Origin: Spisula solida
Taxonomy: Eukaryota > Mollusca > Bivalvia > Venerida > Mactridae
NCBI GenBank assembly: GCA_947247005.1
Contig: OX365953.1
Location: 28,270,784 to 28,334,783, forward strand
Direction: 5' to 3'
Length of the DNA stretch: 64,000 bases
Part shown: in pieces, positions 24,809 to 37,200 of the stretch
How positions within the stretch are numbered: the first letter of the stretch is position 1
Layout: each line of letters begins with the position of its first letter
Program-made: the position numbers and the translations under genes
Notes under the pieces: generated by a model
What the model was told of the DNA's origin: nothing
Database searches by the model: none
The model's input: the letters and a program-made list of their open reading frames with translations, nothing else

Positions 24809-26292
24809 CAGTGTAGCAATACCACGTGACTAAATACTACAGTCCCAAGAAGAAAATTGTATACAAAACCTCCACTTTGCGAAGGAAATGGGCGTAAGTA
24901 TTTTATTTCTATACCAATTTCTATGAAATGTAGACAACGCTAAGGGAAAGCATGTAAGGTTTCCACCATATATAGTATAATTCTCCGTAGTTTGACCGTT
25001 TTTAGCTCACCTGTCACAAAGTGAGCTTTTGTGATCACTCTTCGTCCGTCGTCCGTCCGTCCCCGTCCGTCCGTCTGTCCGTCCGTACGAATGCACCGGT
25101 AGTTGCGGGGTGTGGAACAATAGGCTATTTTTAGATTCCATTCATTCCGTCACTTGTGGGGTGCAAAATGCTACTTGTGGGTTGCAACCAAACAAAATAA
25201 AGAACAGAAGAAAACCCCACAAGTACCGCCTCGTGAGTACGTCCGTCCGTCAACAATTTGGTTGTGTCCTCTCTAGAGGTCACAATTTTGGCCTAATGTT
25301 TATGAAACTTGGTCACAATGATCATCTCAACAAAATCGAGGTCAAGTTCGATATTGGGTCATCTGAGGTCAAAAACAAGGTCACTAGGTCAAATTATAGA
25401 AAAACCTTGTGTAGTCACTGGAGGTCATATTTTTAATAAATCTTAAAGAAACTTGGTCACAATGATCATGTCAACAAAATCTAGGTCAAGTTTGATTTTG
25501 GGTCATCTTGGATCAAAAACAAGGTCACAATGTTAATTATAAAAATCACAATGTCAATTGACATTTTCCTGAGGGTCGTTGGTTCAACCCCCACTGGAAC
25601 CATAATTTTTTAAATATTTTTTTGGGTGTTTAGGTATTGTTTTGTCTTTATAGCATGTATTTGTACAGTTATATGGAGGAAAATATTCTATTTAAATTAT
25701 AGGTCAAATCATAGAAAAACCCTGTGTAGTCACCGGAGGTCACAATTTCGACTTAATCTTTATGAAATTTGGTCCTAATGATCATCTCAACACAATCTAG
25801 GTTAAGTTTGATATTAATTAAGTCATCTGGTATCAAAAGCTAGGTCACATGGTGAAATCATACAAAAAATTGCAATAGAGGCTGAATTTCCTTAAATTAT
25901 ATTCAGAAAATGTGTATGGTCACCATAGGGGTGTACATGCACTAGTACGACAGGTAAGCGATCTAGGGCCTTTGGGCCCTCTTGTTTCAATTACCCTGAG
26001 AAACCTTGGAAAAAAGTTGTGTGCGAGCGGACTACAGTATCAAGCCTTTTCGTTTTCCTGGTATTATCTACTCCATGCGTGATTGAAGAGTCATGTTTAC
26101 ACCTTCCGGGAACACTGGAGGTAATTTCGCAACAAATAAAATACATATTATAACAATGCATGGCACTAATATGCAATTTTCTTTTAATTTGCAACAAAAT
26201 ACTAACGCCCATTTTCCTTCGCGAAGTGGAGGTTTTGTTTACAATTTTCTTCTTTGGACTGTAGTATTTAGTCACGTGGTATTGCTACACTG
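24809..26292. mobile_element. Second member of the CAGTGTAGC MITE family, with nested insert
   Basis: Termini are CAGTGTAGCAATACCACGTG at 24809 and its inverse ending at 26292. Subterminal arms of about 95 bp match each other and the family member at 27591. Flanks TGAGG and CGAGG are a 5-bp target duplication with one mismatch. About 980 bp of an unrelated internally tandem repeat (25001-25988) is nested inside. The element abuts, and probably interrupts, the 5' part of the minus-strand transposase pseudogene. Confidence 0.8.
25001..25988 (+). repeat. Nested internally tandem repeat with GTCCGTCC leader and CTCTTGTTT end
   Basis: Starts TTTAGCTCACCTGTC, followed by the stem GCTCAC...GTGAGC, a GTCCGTCC run, then degenerate units of about 120 bp reading CTTGGTCACAATGATCAT and AGGTCAAGTT. 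Ends GACAGGTAAGCGATC, a GGGCC-rich hairpin and CTCTTGTTTC. No coding capacity. The layout recurs elsewhere in the window with different bodies. Confidence 0.75.
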
Positions 26293-26399
26293 CGAGGGTA
26301 AAATTGAATACAAACTGTTTTTACGCTTACTTCATCTTCATGATACACGAAAAAATCAAGGTAAGTGGGCAAACAAAATCCGTATAATATAGTCATACA

Positions 26400-27291
26400 T
26401 TAAGGTGATTCCCAACTCTTATTTTGTTCTGTACAAGAGGTATCAAATACCTGATTTTTATGAAGAACACACTCTGATAGTGATTGTGCAAACCCATAAC
26501 AGTTTTGCTCGGCTAGTTTTCGAGATATTTTTAGATTTTGGGGAACCCCATAAAAAACTGATATTTGCATTTCACCGAAAAAGTTTGACAGTTAATTACA
26601 TGAAACTTGGCATGCACAAATTTTCGTATATACGGAAGCACACGATAACGTTTGTTTGAGACTACGCATGTTATATGTATCTGTAAATGATATTTTAAAA
26701 TATGTGATTTTTCATTTTTAAGTTATACGAAAAAAATAGTTGAGCAACATACTGTTTACGTACATGCAACCAGTAGAGTAACTATTAAAGAAGTTTTTTC
26801 CCAAATATCCTGGCAGTTACTCGGCTAGATTTTTTTATTGACACTTTAGTGATTTCGGAAATATCGAAAATCCAGGAAAGTTTACAAAATACATCAACGT
26901 TTTGAATACGTTGTATACAGTTTTCGCGATAATTTGTTTTTGAAAAATGTGTATATTTAAAGATGAGCCCAAGCTCTTTTGCATTAGCTAGTCTATATTC
27001 TTACGAAATAAATGCAAAAGAACCTTCCTCTAAAGTAATCGGAATACTTGCTAAACAAATATTAAAACTTGGATAACATTTTGTGTGGGCGCATTATATT
27101 ACGTTTCACATACGTTGTAGCTAGTATTCGTGAGTGTTGGTGTTTCAACGTTTGGAATAAATGGCACATACACTATCAGCTATAGCTTTATTCTGCAAGC
27201 TTATTATAGTATAATATAGTAATAACTATACAGTAAATTCGCGATTTTAAGACATGAGAACATGCTGACACATCAATTTTAAGTTGTTCGT
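26400..27291 (+). mobile_element. TTAA-flanked element, copy 1 (right end missing)
   Basis: Begins TTAAGGTGATTCCCAACTCT and matches copy 3 (38825-39822) until about 27291, where similarity stops before the right terminus. Non-coding. With copy 2 on the opposite strand it brackets P450 exon 1 and its promoter. The TTAA duplication fits piggyBac- or Kolobok-type transposition. Confidence 0.85.
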
Positions 27292-27590
27292 ACACACAGG
27301 TGGGTTAATTAGATGTGCACGATTTATCGATGATGTTTTGAGTACAATACTGATCTTATCAGTTTAATTTAGTAATTTGTAAAGGCTAAAACATTTGATA
27401 TGTCACTAATTAATCCTCGTGTGTTTTCTTTATTGTACCGTTAGAATGTTTTGATTAGTAAAAATAACAACTCTGATAGGACAACGGTTAAACACGGTCA
27501 TTCAAGGATGACAAGTCAATTGTGCTAGGCAATAAAACCAATTTTGCAACAGTTGAAAAAACCGATTTATAGTTGTAAATATCACATTAT

Positions 27591-28000
27591 CAGGGTAGCA
27601 ATACCACGTGGCTTTTGACTACAGTTACAAGTAGAATTTTCGAACACAAATATAGCCATAAGTATTTTATTTCTTCATCGATTTCTGTAAAATGTACGCC
27701 ACGCTAAGAAGAAAATTATTTGCTTTCCGTGAAATAAAAGATCTTTTTCAACAGCTTTACCGATTTTTCCATTACCCTGTGAAACCTTCACGTTCCACGG
27801 TTTCACAAGGTAATGGACAAAACTGGACAGCCGCTGAAAAAGATTTAATATTTCATGGAAAGCAAATAATTGTCCCCTTAGCGTGGCGTATATTTCATAG
27901 AAATCGATGTAGAAATAAAATATTTATGGCTAATTTATTTTCCAATGTATACATTTCTACTTGTAACTGTAGTCAAAAATCACGTGGTATTGCTACACTG
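27591..28000. mobile_element. 410-bp hairpin MITE with 5-bp target duplication, next to P450 promoter
   Basis: Ends are CAGGGTAGCAATACCACGTG and the inverted CAGTGTAGCAATACCACGTG. Both flanks carry ATTAT (27586-27590 and 28001-28005), a clean 5-bp target duplication. The arms are nearly complementary to a centre around 27795, so the whole unit is one long imperfect palindrome. A longer relative lies at 24809-26292. Superfamily is not assigned: the 5-bp duplication is uncommon and the termini match no family I can name surely. Confidence 0.88.
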
Positions 28001-28016
28001 ATTATCCTGGGCGCAC

Positions 28017-28025
28017 TATATATAA
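28017..28025 (+). promoter_or_regulatory. TATA box of the P450 gene
   Basis: TATATATAA lies 53 bp before the preferred ATG and 12 bp after the target duplication of the hairpin MITE at 27591-28000. It is the only clear TATA-like site between that MITE and exon 1, so the core promoter and 5'UTR would sit in a gap of under 80 bp. Functional use is inferred from position. Confidence 0.5.
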
Positions 28026-28077
28026 CCGTATGACAAACAAACTTTCTTATCAGTTGTCAACTTATCGCGACACAGAC

Positions 28078-28254
28078 ATGTCATTTATTGCCCAGTTATG
28101 CAGCGTTTTATACACATTAGTGTTTGGAGTATTGGGTTTGTTATTTTGGAAAGCTAGTAGGTTTGTAAGTCGCTCACTGACTCTTCGTAAGAAACTCAGT
28201 TCAGTACCAAGTTTGCCTAGACATTGGTTGTTCGGTAACACCCAGAAAGGACAG
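28078..28254 (+). CDS. P450 exon 1: membrane anchor and hinge
   Basis: Codes for residues 1-59 and ends in phase 0 at ACAG|GTAATA. It holds a hydrophobic helix, a basic stretch and the proline-rich hinge. An in-frame ATG also exists at 28030. I prefer 28078 because a TATA box at 28017-28025 would put the transcription start near 28047-28055, past the earlier ATG, and because CYP4 proteins usually have a short N-terminus. Confidence 0.85.
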
Positions 28255-31200
28255 GTAATATGTTTTTTTTATAAATTCAAATAATATTTTGCTATCTTTG
28301 TCACAGTCACGGCTGTTTGTATTTAAGACATCGCAGGTTTAGAATTAAAGGGACTGCCTCACATATTGATGTATTGCAAAAATAAAATAAAATTGTCAAA
28401 TATTCGCGTAATTGATGTTGGTATAGTTGCCTGTATATCCAATAAACAACCACACTGGCATCTAAAAAAACTTGAAAAACTTTGTGTATTGTGTAGTTAT
28501 TTAGTAGTTTTACATCAAAAAATCAATAGGGTATTAATACCCTATAGAATTAACACTACTATTACTTAAATTGTCTGCAATTTGTTCGCATTAGATGAAA
28601 ACGAATAAAAAACGACATATACCACACTGATGTTAACGCTGCAGTTTGTTGATGTTACATTTCAATCACATGTGAATAACATAGTTCACAAAGCATGTTG
28701 GAACGAGACGTAGCACGTTTTTTCAAGAAAAAAATACTCAGTGGCTGATATGTAGAGTGGTTAAAATTGCTTTTTTGCACCAAATCGTTCATGAAGCAAC
28801 AGTCAGTAGCTTTCTATTACATTAATACTTGGTTAGGTTGGAAAATTACGATATACAAAAAGTTTAACCAAATCTGTGAGGCAGCCCCTTTAAGGACATG
28901 GAGTATGATCTTTAGTGGGTGGGTGCATGCTTTTTTTCAAATGCATTTTGTTCTTCAAATTGATATTTGATGGGTACAGTAAGCATAGCAATATGGTGCA
29001 CTACATATACCCTTGAAGTTAAGGTGATTCCCAACTCTTTACTTGAGCGGAAGTTTAGAAATCGGTGTAAATAAGACGTATTGAAAGCGCCTGACTACCA
29101 TGATGAAATAGTACGAAAAACTTAAAATTGATGTGTTAGCATGTTCTCATGTCTTAAAATCGCGAATTTACTGTAAAGTTATTACTATATTATACTATAA
29201 TAAACTTGCAGATTAAAGCTATAGCTGAAATTTTATGTGCCATTTATTCCAAACGTTGAAACACCAACACTCGCGACTACTAGCTGGATACAACGTATTC
29301 AAAACGTTTTATGTATTTTGTATACTCTCCTTGTTTTCGACATTTCCGAAATCACTTAAGTGTCAATTAAAAACATCTAGCCGAGCAACTGCCATGAAAT
29401 TTGGGATAAAACTTCTATAATAGTTACTCAATTGGTTGCATGTACGAAAACAGCATGTTGTTCAACTATTTTTTTCGTATAACTTAAAAATGATAAATCA
29501 CATATTTTTAAATATCATTTAAAAGTACATATAACATGCATAGTCTTAAACCAACGTTAACGTGTGATTCCGTATATACGAAATTTCGCGCATGCCAAGT
29601 TTCATGTAATTAAATGTTTTCGGTGATATGCAAATATCAGTTTTTAGGGGGGTTCCCCAAGATCTAAAAATATCTTAAAAACCAGCCGAGCAAAACTCTT
29701 ATGGGTTTGCACAATCACTATCACGAGTGTGTTCTTTATAAAAAATCAGGTGTTTGATACCTCTTGTACAGAAAAAACTAAGAGTTGGGAATTACCTTAA
29801 ACAAAACATAAATATTAATAAAGTGAATTTATTGAAGTATGACAGCATTTTCATTGTAAATCTTGCTCGTTTGCAATACTTAGTTTAAGACTGAAAAATG
29901 TATACTTTCAAAGATATTCAAGAAACATTGCCATTTTTCTACTTTCAGTTTGCAAGGACATTGATGATCATTGATTTGTTGCATGATACAAATTCATGAA
30001 TTTGTTTCATAATTATTTCTTTGTAAGAGTTTGTTCCTTATACTATTGGCTATGTCCCCGACAACAAACTTTGATTCTTAATGCCATGTAAACCTTGTTT
30101 GTGAATGAGTAGGATTTGCAATAAACATGCTGTCATGCTTCAATAAATTCACTTTATCAATGTTTATTTTGGGTTGAACTTCAAAAGTACATGTAGTGCA
30201 TTATAAAACAATGTTTATTTTATTCAACAACTTTAATTTGTAGACAAAAAATTAAAGATAAGACTATACTCCCTTAAAAAGTCGTAAGTTCATAATCACT
30301 ATTTTGAGAAAACTGTCTGAAAACTATTCTTTACTAATGGTAAAACAAGCTTTTTCAACTTCAGTTTGGTCAACATATCCACTTCTGATTTTCATGACAA
30401 TAGGCTCACAGGAAGCGCATTTGGGTGCATATTTTAACTATTTAAATAGATTGTTTTCAAGTTCCCCACGAGTTTTTCTATGGACATTTTTTTCTAGAGC
30501 GTATACATGTGAATGTGAAAGCCAGTTAAACTTGGTATAATTCAGTTCGGCGGATATAAATATGTCATTATCCTTACGCATACAAACATTATAAAAGATG
30601 ACAGCAAATCTGGTATTTGTTCAACGCAGACATATATTTGTCGAGGTTGTCAAATACGTGTAACGGCACGATAACAGGACATGGACACTTTAACTTTTAT
30701 ACGCTTAACTGTTTCAAGTCCCCCCCCCTGCCGAAGTCGAAGGCATAATAGTAATAGTGTGCGTCCGTCCGTCCGTCCGTCCGTCATTCCGTTCTTCAGT
30801 CTGTCAGTCCCATATTTTGTCCAGAGCATAACTCTAAAACTATTTGATGTATTGACTTGAAACATGTTATATGACTAGATGGAATCTAGGTAGGAGAAGT
30901 GCAGTGATGAAGAACCAAAACTCTATATTGGCCAGTTTTGAAATTATGTCCCCTTTTTAATTATTTTTTTAAAAAATGTCCGGAGCATAACTTTAAAACA
31001 AGTTTAGGTATTCACTTGAAACTTGATATGTAAATAGATAGCAACTAGGAGAAGTCCAGTGACAAAGAACCATAACTCCATATTGCCAAGTTTTTCAATT
31101 ATCTCCCTTTCTTTAATTTTGAAAAAGTTGTTTGTCCAGAGCATAACTTGATAACTATTTGAGGTATTGACTTTAAACTTTATAAATTATATAAATAGAT

Positions 31201-34200
31201 GGCAACTAGGAGAAGTGCAGTGACCAAGGACCATAACTCTATGTTGCCCAGTTTTGAAATTATATCCCTTCCTTAATTTGAAGATAACTTTTTGTCCAGA
31301 GCATAACTCTAAACCCATTTGAGGTATTGACTTTAAACTTGATATATGCATAGATGGCAACACGGAGAATAGCAGTGACCAAGAATCATAACTATATGGA
31401 GCCCAATTTTAAAATTATCTCCCTTCGTTGAATTTTAGGATGTTTTTTGCCCAGAGAATAACTTCAAAAGTATTCATTTGATTGACTTGAAACTTTACAT
31501 ATAAGTAGATGGCAACTAGGAGAAGTGAAGTGACCAAGGATCTAAAATTTATATAGTCCGTTTTGAAAATATATCCCTTAAACAGCTGTTAGTTAACAAA
31601 CATTTACTTCGGGAGGTGGCCATGTGAACGTGACTCTTGTTTTACGTTATACTTAGAACATATTAAGTAAATTTTAATGATTAAAAAGGGCGGAGCGAGC
31701 GAAGCGAAGCGAGTCCTTTTTAGTCATTAAAATTTACTTAATATGTTCTAACTGGCTTAGAATATAACATCCTGCTTCTTGATTGGCCGATAGAAATTAG
31801 CGCCATCGCATGACGTCAAGTAACTATGTTAAGAGACAATTTTAATGATTAAATTTTCATTTAACCACCAAAATGCGGCGTTGTGATTGGCTCATAATGT
31901 AGGTTATATTCTAATTCAAATTAAACTTTGGTAGATATAATAAACATAGTATTACATTCTCTATTTACCCTCGGAGTTAATAAGGCGACTTAATAAAAGC
32001 ATTTCCAATATCAGTGAAAATGTTTATGTGCTAACATCAATTCACTATAAATTTAATGTTACCATACGACAATTTTTAAAATACGTTTATCAAAGCAGGG
32101 CAGCACTTTCAATGCGAATCGTGCTCGTCCACCATATTCTATTATTATATAATAAGTGTTTTTATCTTTGTTCAAAGGCGTTGTTTCGTGACGACAATGA
32201 ATCAATCGTGACGACAATGAATTTAACCGGCTATGTAATAGATATTGACATATCGTGACGAAAATAAGGAATATATCTTGTTATATCAGGCGAAAGTGAA
32301 ATATCGTCGATTGTATGAGATACATATATTAGATTTCGTCGAATGCGCTAACTTGGTCGCTTGTATCTGATATCATGTTAACACTTGCGACAGGATTCCA
32401 ATTGGAGGTGGGGGGGGGGGGGGGTAGCGTTGCAATTTCCTTTCAGTAAAATTAATGTATAATGCTGTGATATTTTTGGATAGAATTTCAAACTCCTGTG
32501 GTGAAACTGCTCGTGTTACGCATTCTTGATTTTTAGCTCCACTATTCGTATAATAAGGAGAGCTATTGCAGTTACCCGAGCGTCGGCGTTGGCGTCGGCG
32601 TAATGCCAGCCTAGCATGGCACTGCAACTAGTGGAGCGCACTGTTCGTTGACAGCTCTTGTTGTCGAGACCGCATGCGGTGAGCGAGACTTAATCGCCAC
32701 TTTTGGTGCATGTGCGTGCGTAAGTGCATGGGTCCGTCCGATTTTGTCTGGACCATAACTTTTTCATACATTGACCAATCTTTCTTTCATTTGGCATTAA
32801 TGTTAACCTCCATGAGTGCCATGGCCAACCTTTAGGTTCCTATCGCAAAGATCATGGTCACAGTTGGAGGTCAAACATTAAGTTGAAGTTATACCTTTTC
32901 TTTGTCATGCATTGACCAATCATTCTTATAATTGGCATGAATGTTAACCTCCATGAGGCGGAGTGTCGTGCCCAACTCCAAGGTTCCTATCTCAAGGTCA
33001 CAGTTGGAGGTCAAGGGTCAAATTGAAGGCTTAGTGAAGTTGTAGCCTTTTTTCAATGTGTGCTTGGGCTCGACATAATTTGCTCGCATCCGAATATATT
33101 CTTTATTTCTTAAACGCACGTACTTACAACGGCATCCGTACCACAGGGTCACTAGGGGGGGGGGGGGGGGGGGGTCCCAGCCAACATGCCGAATACCTGT
33201 GATAACGATGACAATCGCACAGACACCGTTAGCTGTTAGCACGTTGTCAGCAGAAACAGCTCGCCTGTCATGTGCACGAAGTACGATGGACACAGTCACT
33301 CTTTCCAGCGGAAACGGTGCGTCGACGTAGTCCCTCTGTACTTCATTTTCCTAGTATTTAAAAAACAACTTAGCGCTCGTAGCCTCCTAAAACACGTACG
33401 TTTGGTGTTTGGTCTTATAGGTGCTGAATATTCGCTGTGTTATCTTACAAAACAATTAGGTCCACATCCCAAAATAATTTATTGAACACAATACTCTATT
33501 CTTTATAATTATTCTACCTACAGGTACAGTCAAGTTTTTTTTATTACTATTCGACTTACAGGTATAGTCAAGTTCTTTAGTACTATTCGACTTACAGGTA
33601 TACTAGTAGCCAGGTTCATTATTACCATTCTACTTACACGTATAGTCAAGTTCTTTATAACTATTCTACTTACAGGTATAGTCAAGTTCTTTATTACTAT
33701 TCTACTTACAGGTATAGTCTAGTTATGTACAAGTGTTCTACTTACAGATAGAAGATTCTAAAAGTTATCTAGATATATTGGTCAAGCAGGCAAATGCTGG
33801 GAACAAACTATTTTGTGCATGGATTGGACCAATCCCTGTTGTATCCGTCCTTCATGCAGACACATTCAAATCACTCATTAAACAGACGAATGAAAAGTGC
33901 AAAGGCGCAACGGATGGCTACGATTACTTCGATGCTTGGCTAGGTAAGTACAAAGGCGCAACGGATGGCTACGACTACTTCGATGCTTGGCTAGGTAAGT
34001 GCAAAGGCGCAACGGATGGCTACGACTACTTCGATGCTTGGCTAGGTAAGTGCAAAGGCGCAACTGATGGCTACGATTACTTCGATGCTTGGCTAGGTAA
34101 GTGTAAAGGCATAACTACGATTACTTCGATGATTGGCTAGGTAAATGTAAAGGGGCAACTGATGGCTACGATTACTTCGATGCTTGGCTAGGTAAGTACA

Positions 34201-37200
34201 AAGGCGCAACGGATGGCTACGACTACTTCGATGCTTGGCTAGGTAAGTGCAAAGGCGCAACGGATGGCTACGACTACTTCGATGCTTGGCTAGGTAAGTG
34301 CAAAGGCGCAACTGATGGCTACGATTACTTCGATGCTTGGCTAGGTAAGTGTAAAGGCATCACTACGATTACTTCGATGATTGGCTAGGTAAATGTAAAG
34401 GGGCAACTGGTGGCTACGATTACTTCGATGCTTGGCTAGGTAAGTACAAAGGCGCAACGGATGGCTACGACTACTTCGATGCTTGGCTAGGTAAGTGCAA
34501 AGGCGCAACGGATGGCTACGACTACTTCGATGCTTGGCTATGTAAGTGCAAAGGCGCAACGGATGGCTACGACTACTTCGATGCTTGGCTAGGTAAGTGT
34601 AAAGGCACAACTACGATTACTTCGATGATTAGCTAGGTAAGTGTAAAGGCACAACTACGATTACTTCGATGATTGGCTAGGTAAGTGTAAAGGGGCAACT
34701 AATGGCTACGATTACTTCGATGCTTGGCTAGGTAAGTGTAAAGGCATAACTACGATTACTTCGATGATTGGCTAGGTAAGTGTAAAGGGGCAACTGATGG
34801 CTACGAATACTTCGATGATTGGCTAGGTAAGTACAAAGGGGCAACTGGTGGCTACGAATACTTCGATGCTTGGCTAGGTAAGTGAAAAGGCGCAACTGAT
34901 GGCTACGACTACCTCGATGCTTGGCTAGGTAAGTGCAAAGGCGCAACTGATGGCTACGAATGCTTCGATGCTTGGCTAGGTAAGTGTAAAGGCACAACTA
35001 CGATTATTTCGATGATTGGCTAGGTAAGTGTAAAGGGGCAACTAGTGGCTACGATTACTTCGATGCTTGGCTAGGTTAGAGCAAAGGCGCAACTGATGGC
35101 TACGAATACTTCGATGATTGGCTAGGTAAGTACAAAGGGGAAACTGGTGGCTACGAATACTTCGATGCTTGGCTAGGTAATTGAAAAGGCGCAACTGATG
35201 GCTACTACTACCTCGATGCTTGGCTAGGTAAGTGCAAAGGCGCAACTGATGGCTATGAATGCTTCGATGCTTGGCTAGGTAAGTGCAAAGGCGCAACTGA
35301 TGGCTACGACTACTTCGGTGCTTGGCTAGGTAAGTGCAAAGGCGCAACTGATGCCTACGAATACTTCGATGATTTGCTAGGTAAGTGTAAAGGGGCAACT
35401 GGTGGCTACGAATACTTCGATGATTGGCTAGGTACAATTTAAGTGTAAAGGGGCAACTGGTGGCTACGATTACTTCGATGATTGGCTGGGTAAGGGTAAA
35501 GGGCAACTGATGGCTACGATTAACTCGATGATTGGCTAGGTAGGTGTAAAGGGGGCAACTTGTGGTTAAGATTACTTAGATGTTTGGCTAGGTAAGTGTA
35601 AAGGGGCAGCTGGTGGCTGCGATTACCTTGATGATTGGCTAGGTAAGTGTAAAGAGCAACGGATGGCTACGACTACTTCGATGCTTGGCTAGGTAAGTGC
35701 AAGGAGCAATGGATGGCTACGACCACTTCGATGATTAGATATTCAACATGTGTTCGTTGTGAATAAAACAACTTGCAATCGACTAGTAAAACGCACTCAG
35801 GAATTTGCATAAGATAAATGGGTATACGAAGAGGTACATGCCATTTACGTTACGTTTGAAAAAATAGTACCCAGTAGCGCAAATGATGTAAATAGCGCAA
35901 ATGATGTAAAGTCTTAACGTTCTCACCTTTACGTGTGCATTGTGTTCACAAGGTAACTGCTGTATATTACTGTATCCAATATCCATATGGCATGACTGGC
36001 AGAGATAAAGTGCTGTTCTGTTCAGCATGACAGCTCATTTGCTTAATTCGTGTGAAGCAAAAACAAACATATTTAGTTTGCCTGGAAATAAACCCCTACT
36101 TTCCTGAAGACCATCTCTCTAATATAAAAGTTGCATAAACATTCGAGAGGTTCAAGAAGAAATTGAGTTGAACATGAAAACGGTTATACAGACTCGGGCA
36201 CTGATAGTGCAAAATATGAATTCTAAATTGAATTTTAATGAGTATGCTAGTGTTTGTGTTAAACATTAAAGTAGGTGTTAGTTTACATTTTATTAATGTA
36301 TGGTCACGACATAGGCGGACTACGTGAGGCGACATTGAATACTATTTATTATGTTAAATATCACAACCTAGTCGATCACGATATATTGTATTTGCTTGAT
36401 GTAATGTGAGACCTATTTAACGTACAGGAGACCTGTAAGAATTATGGTGGCAAAGCTCGTATCTAAATTCAACGCAAATATTCAACTCAAGATTCTATCA
36501 TACATGTAGGGTCTATAGTCAGGCCTACGAACGAGATATTAGGGTAAAACCCGGCATCGGATTGGATAGTAGGTTTAAATATTTTTGGCATTCTGATGGG
36601 GAAATATCAAACAATATTTACTACACAATCCAATGTCTGGTCATTTTTATGACTGACCGAACTGTAGATAGGTATTTTGTTGTTATTTTATTCTATATTA
36701 ATATAAACGTATTAAAACAAAATCGAATTTCATTGCAAGGTGATGGGCTCCTCGTCAGTGAAGGGCGAAAATGGGAGAGAAACCGGAAGTTGTTAACACC
36801 AGCGTTCCATTTTGACATTCTCAACGGATATATACACATTATGAATGAAAGTTCCAATGTGCTTCTGGTAACCGCTTATTACCTCCTTATATTTAGTTAC
36901 AATTATATTACAACCTCTGTAGACCAACACGCTTCTGAAGCTGCAAATATTGCCTATTGCTTACAGGTAGTTGCTATACAGAGGTTAAATTTATAGTCAA
37001 TATCTACAGAGGTTGTACTGTAGTCTAAAACTCGAGCAGCACCTGTTTGTAGATTACCTGACTATCATTTTAAGTTTCAAGATTACATCGTCTATTAGTT
37101 GTAAATTATACACCAGCTATTTTCCATATATTTACTCAAACATAAATCGCCAACTCATTTCATATTTCATTAATTTGATATGATATCATTCGCCGATATT

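Noticed and set aside
28030..28077. Earlier in-frame ATG adding 16 residues to the P450
   Set aside because: Only 5 bp after the TATA box, so probably not in the transcript, and it would precede the membrane helix with a polar stretch unusual for CYP4.
33878..35506. Minus-strand open frames of 61-154 codons reading [15 protein letters not shown] repeatedly
   Set aside because: They are the reverse complement of the 51-bp splice-donor minisatellite. A 51-bp period keeps any frame open; there is no start context or independent support.
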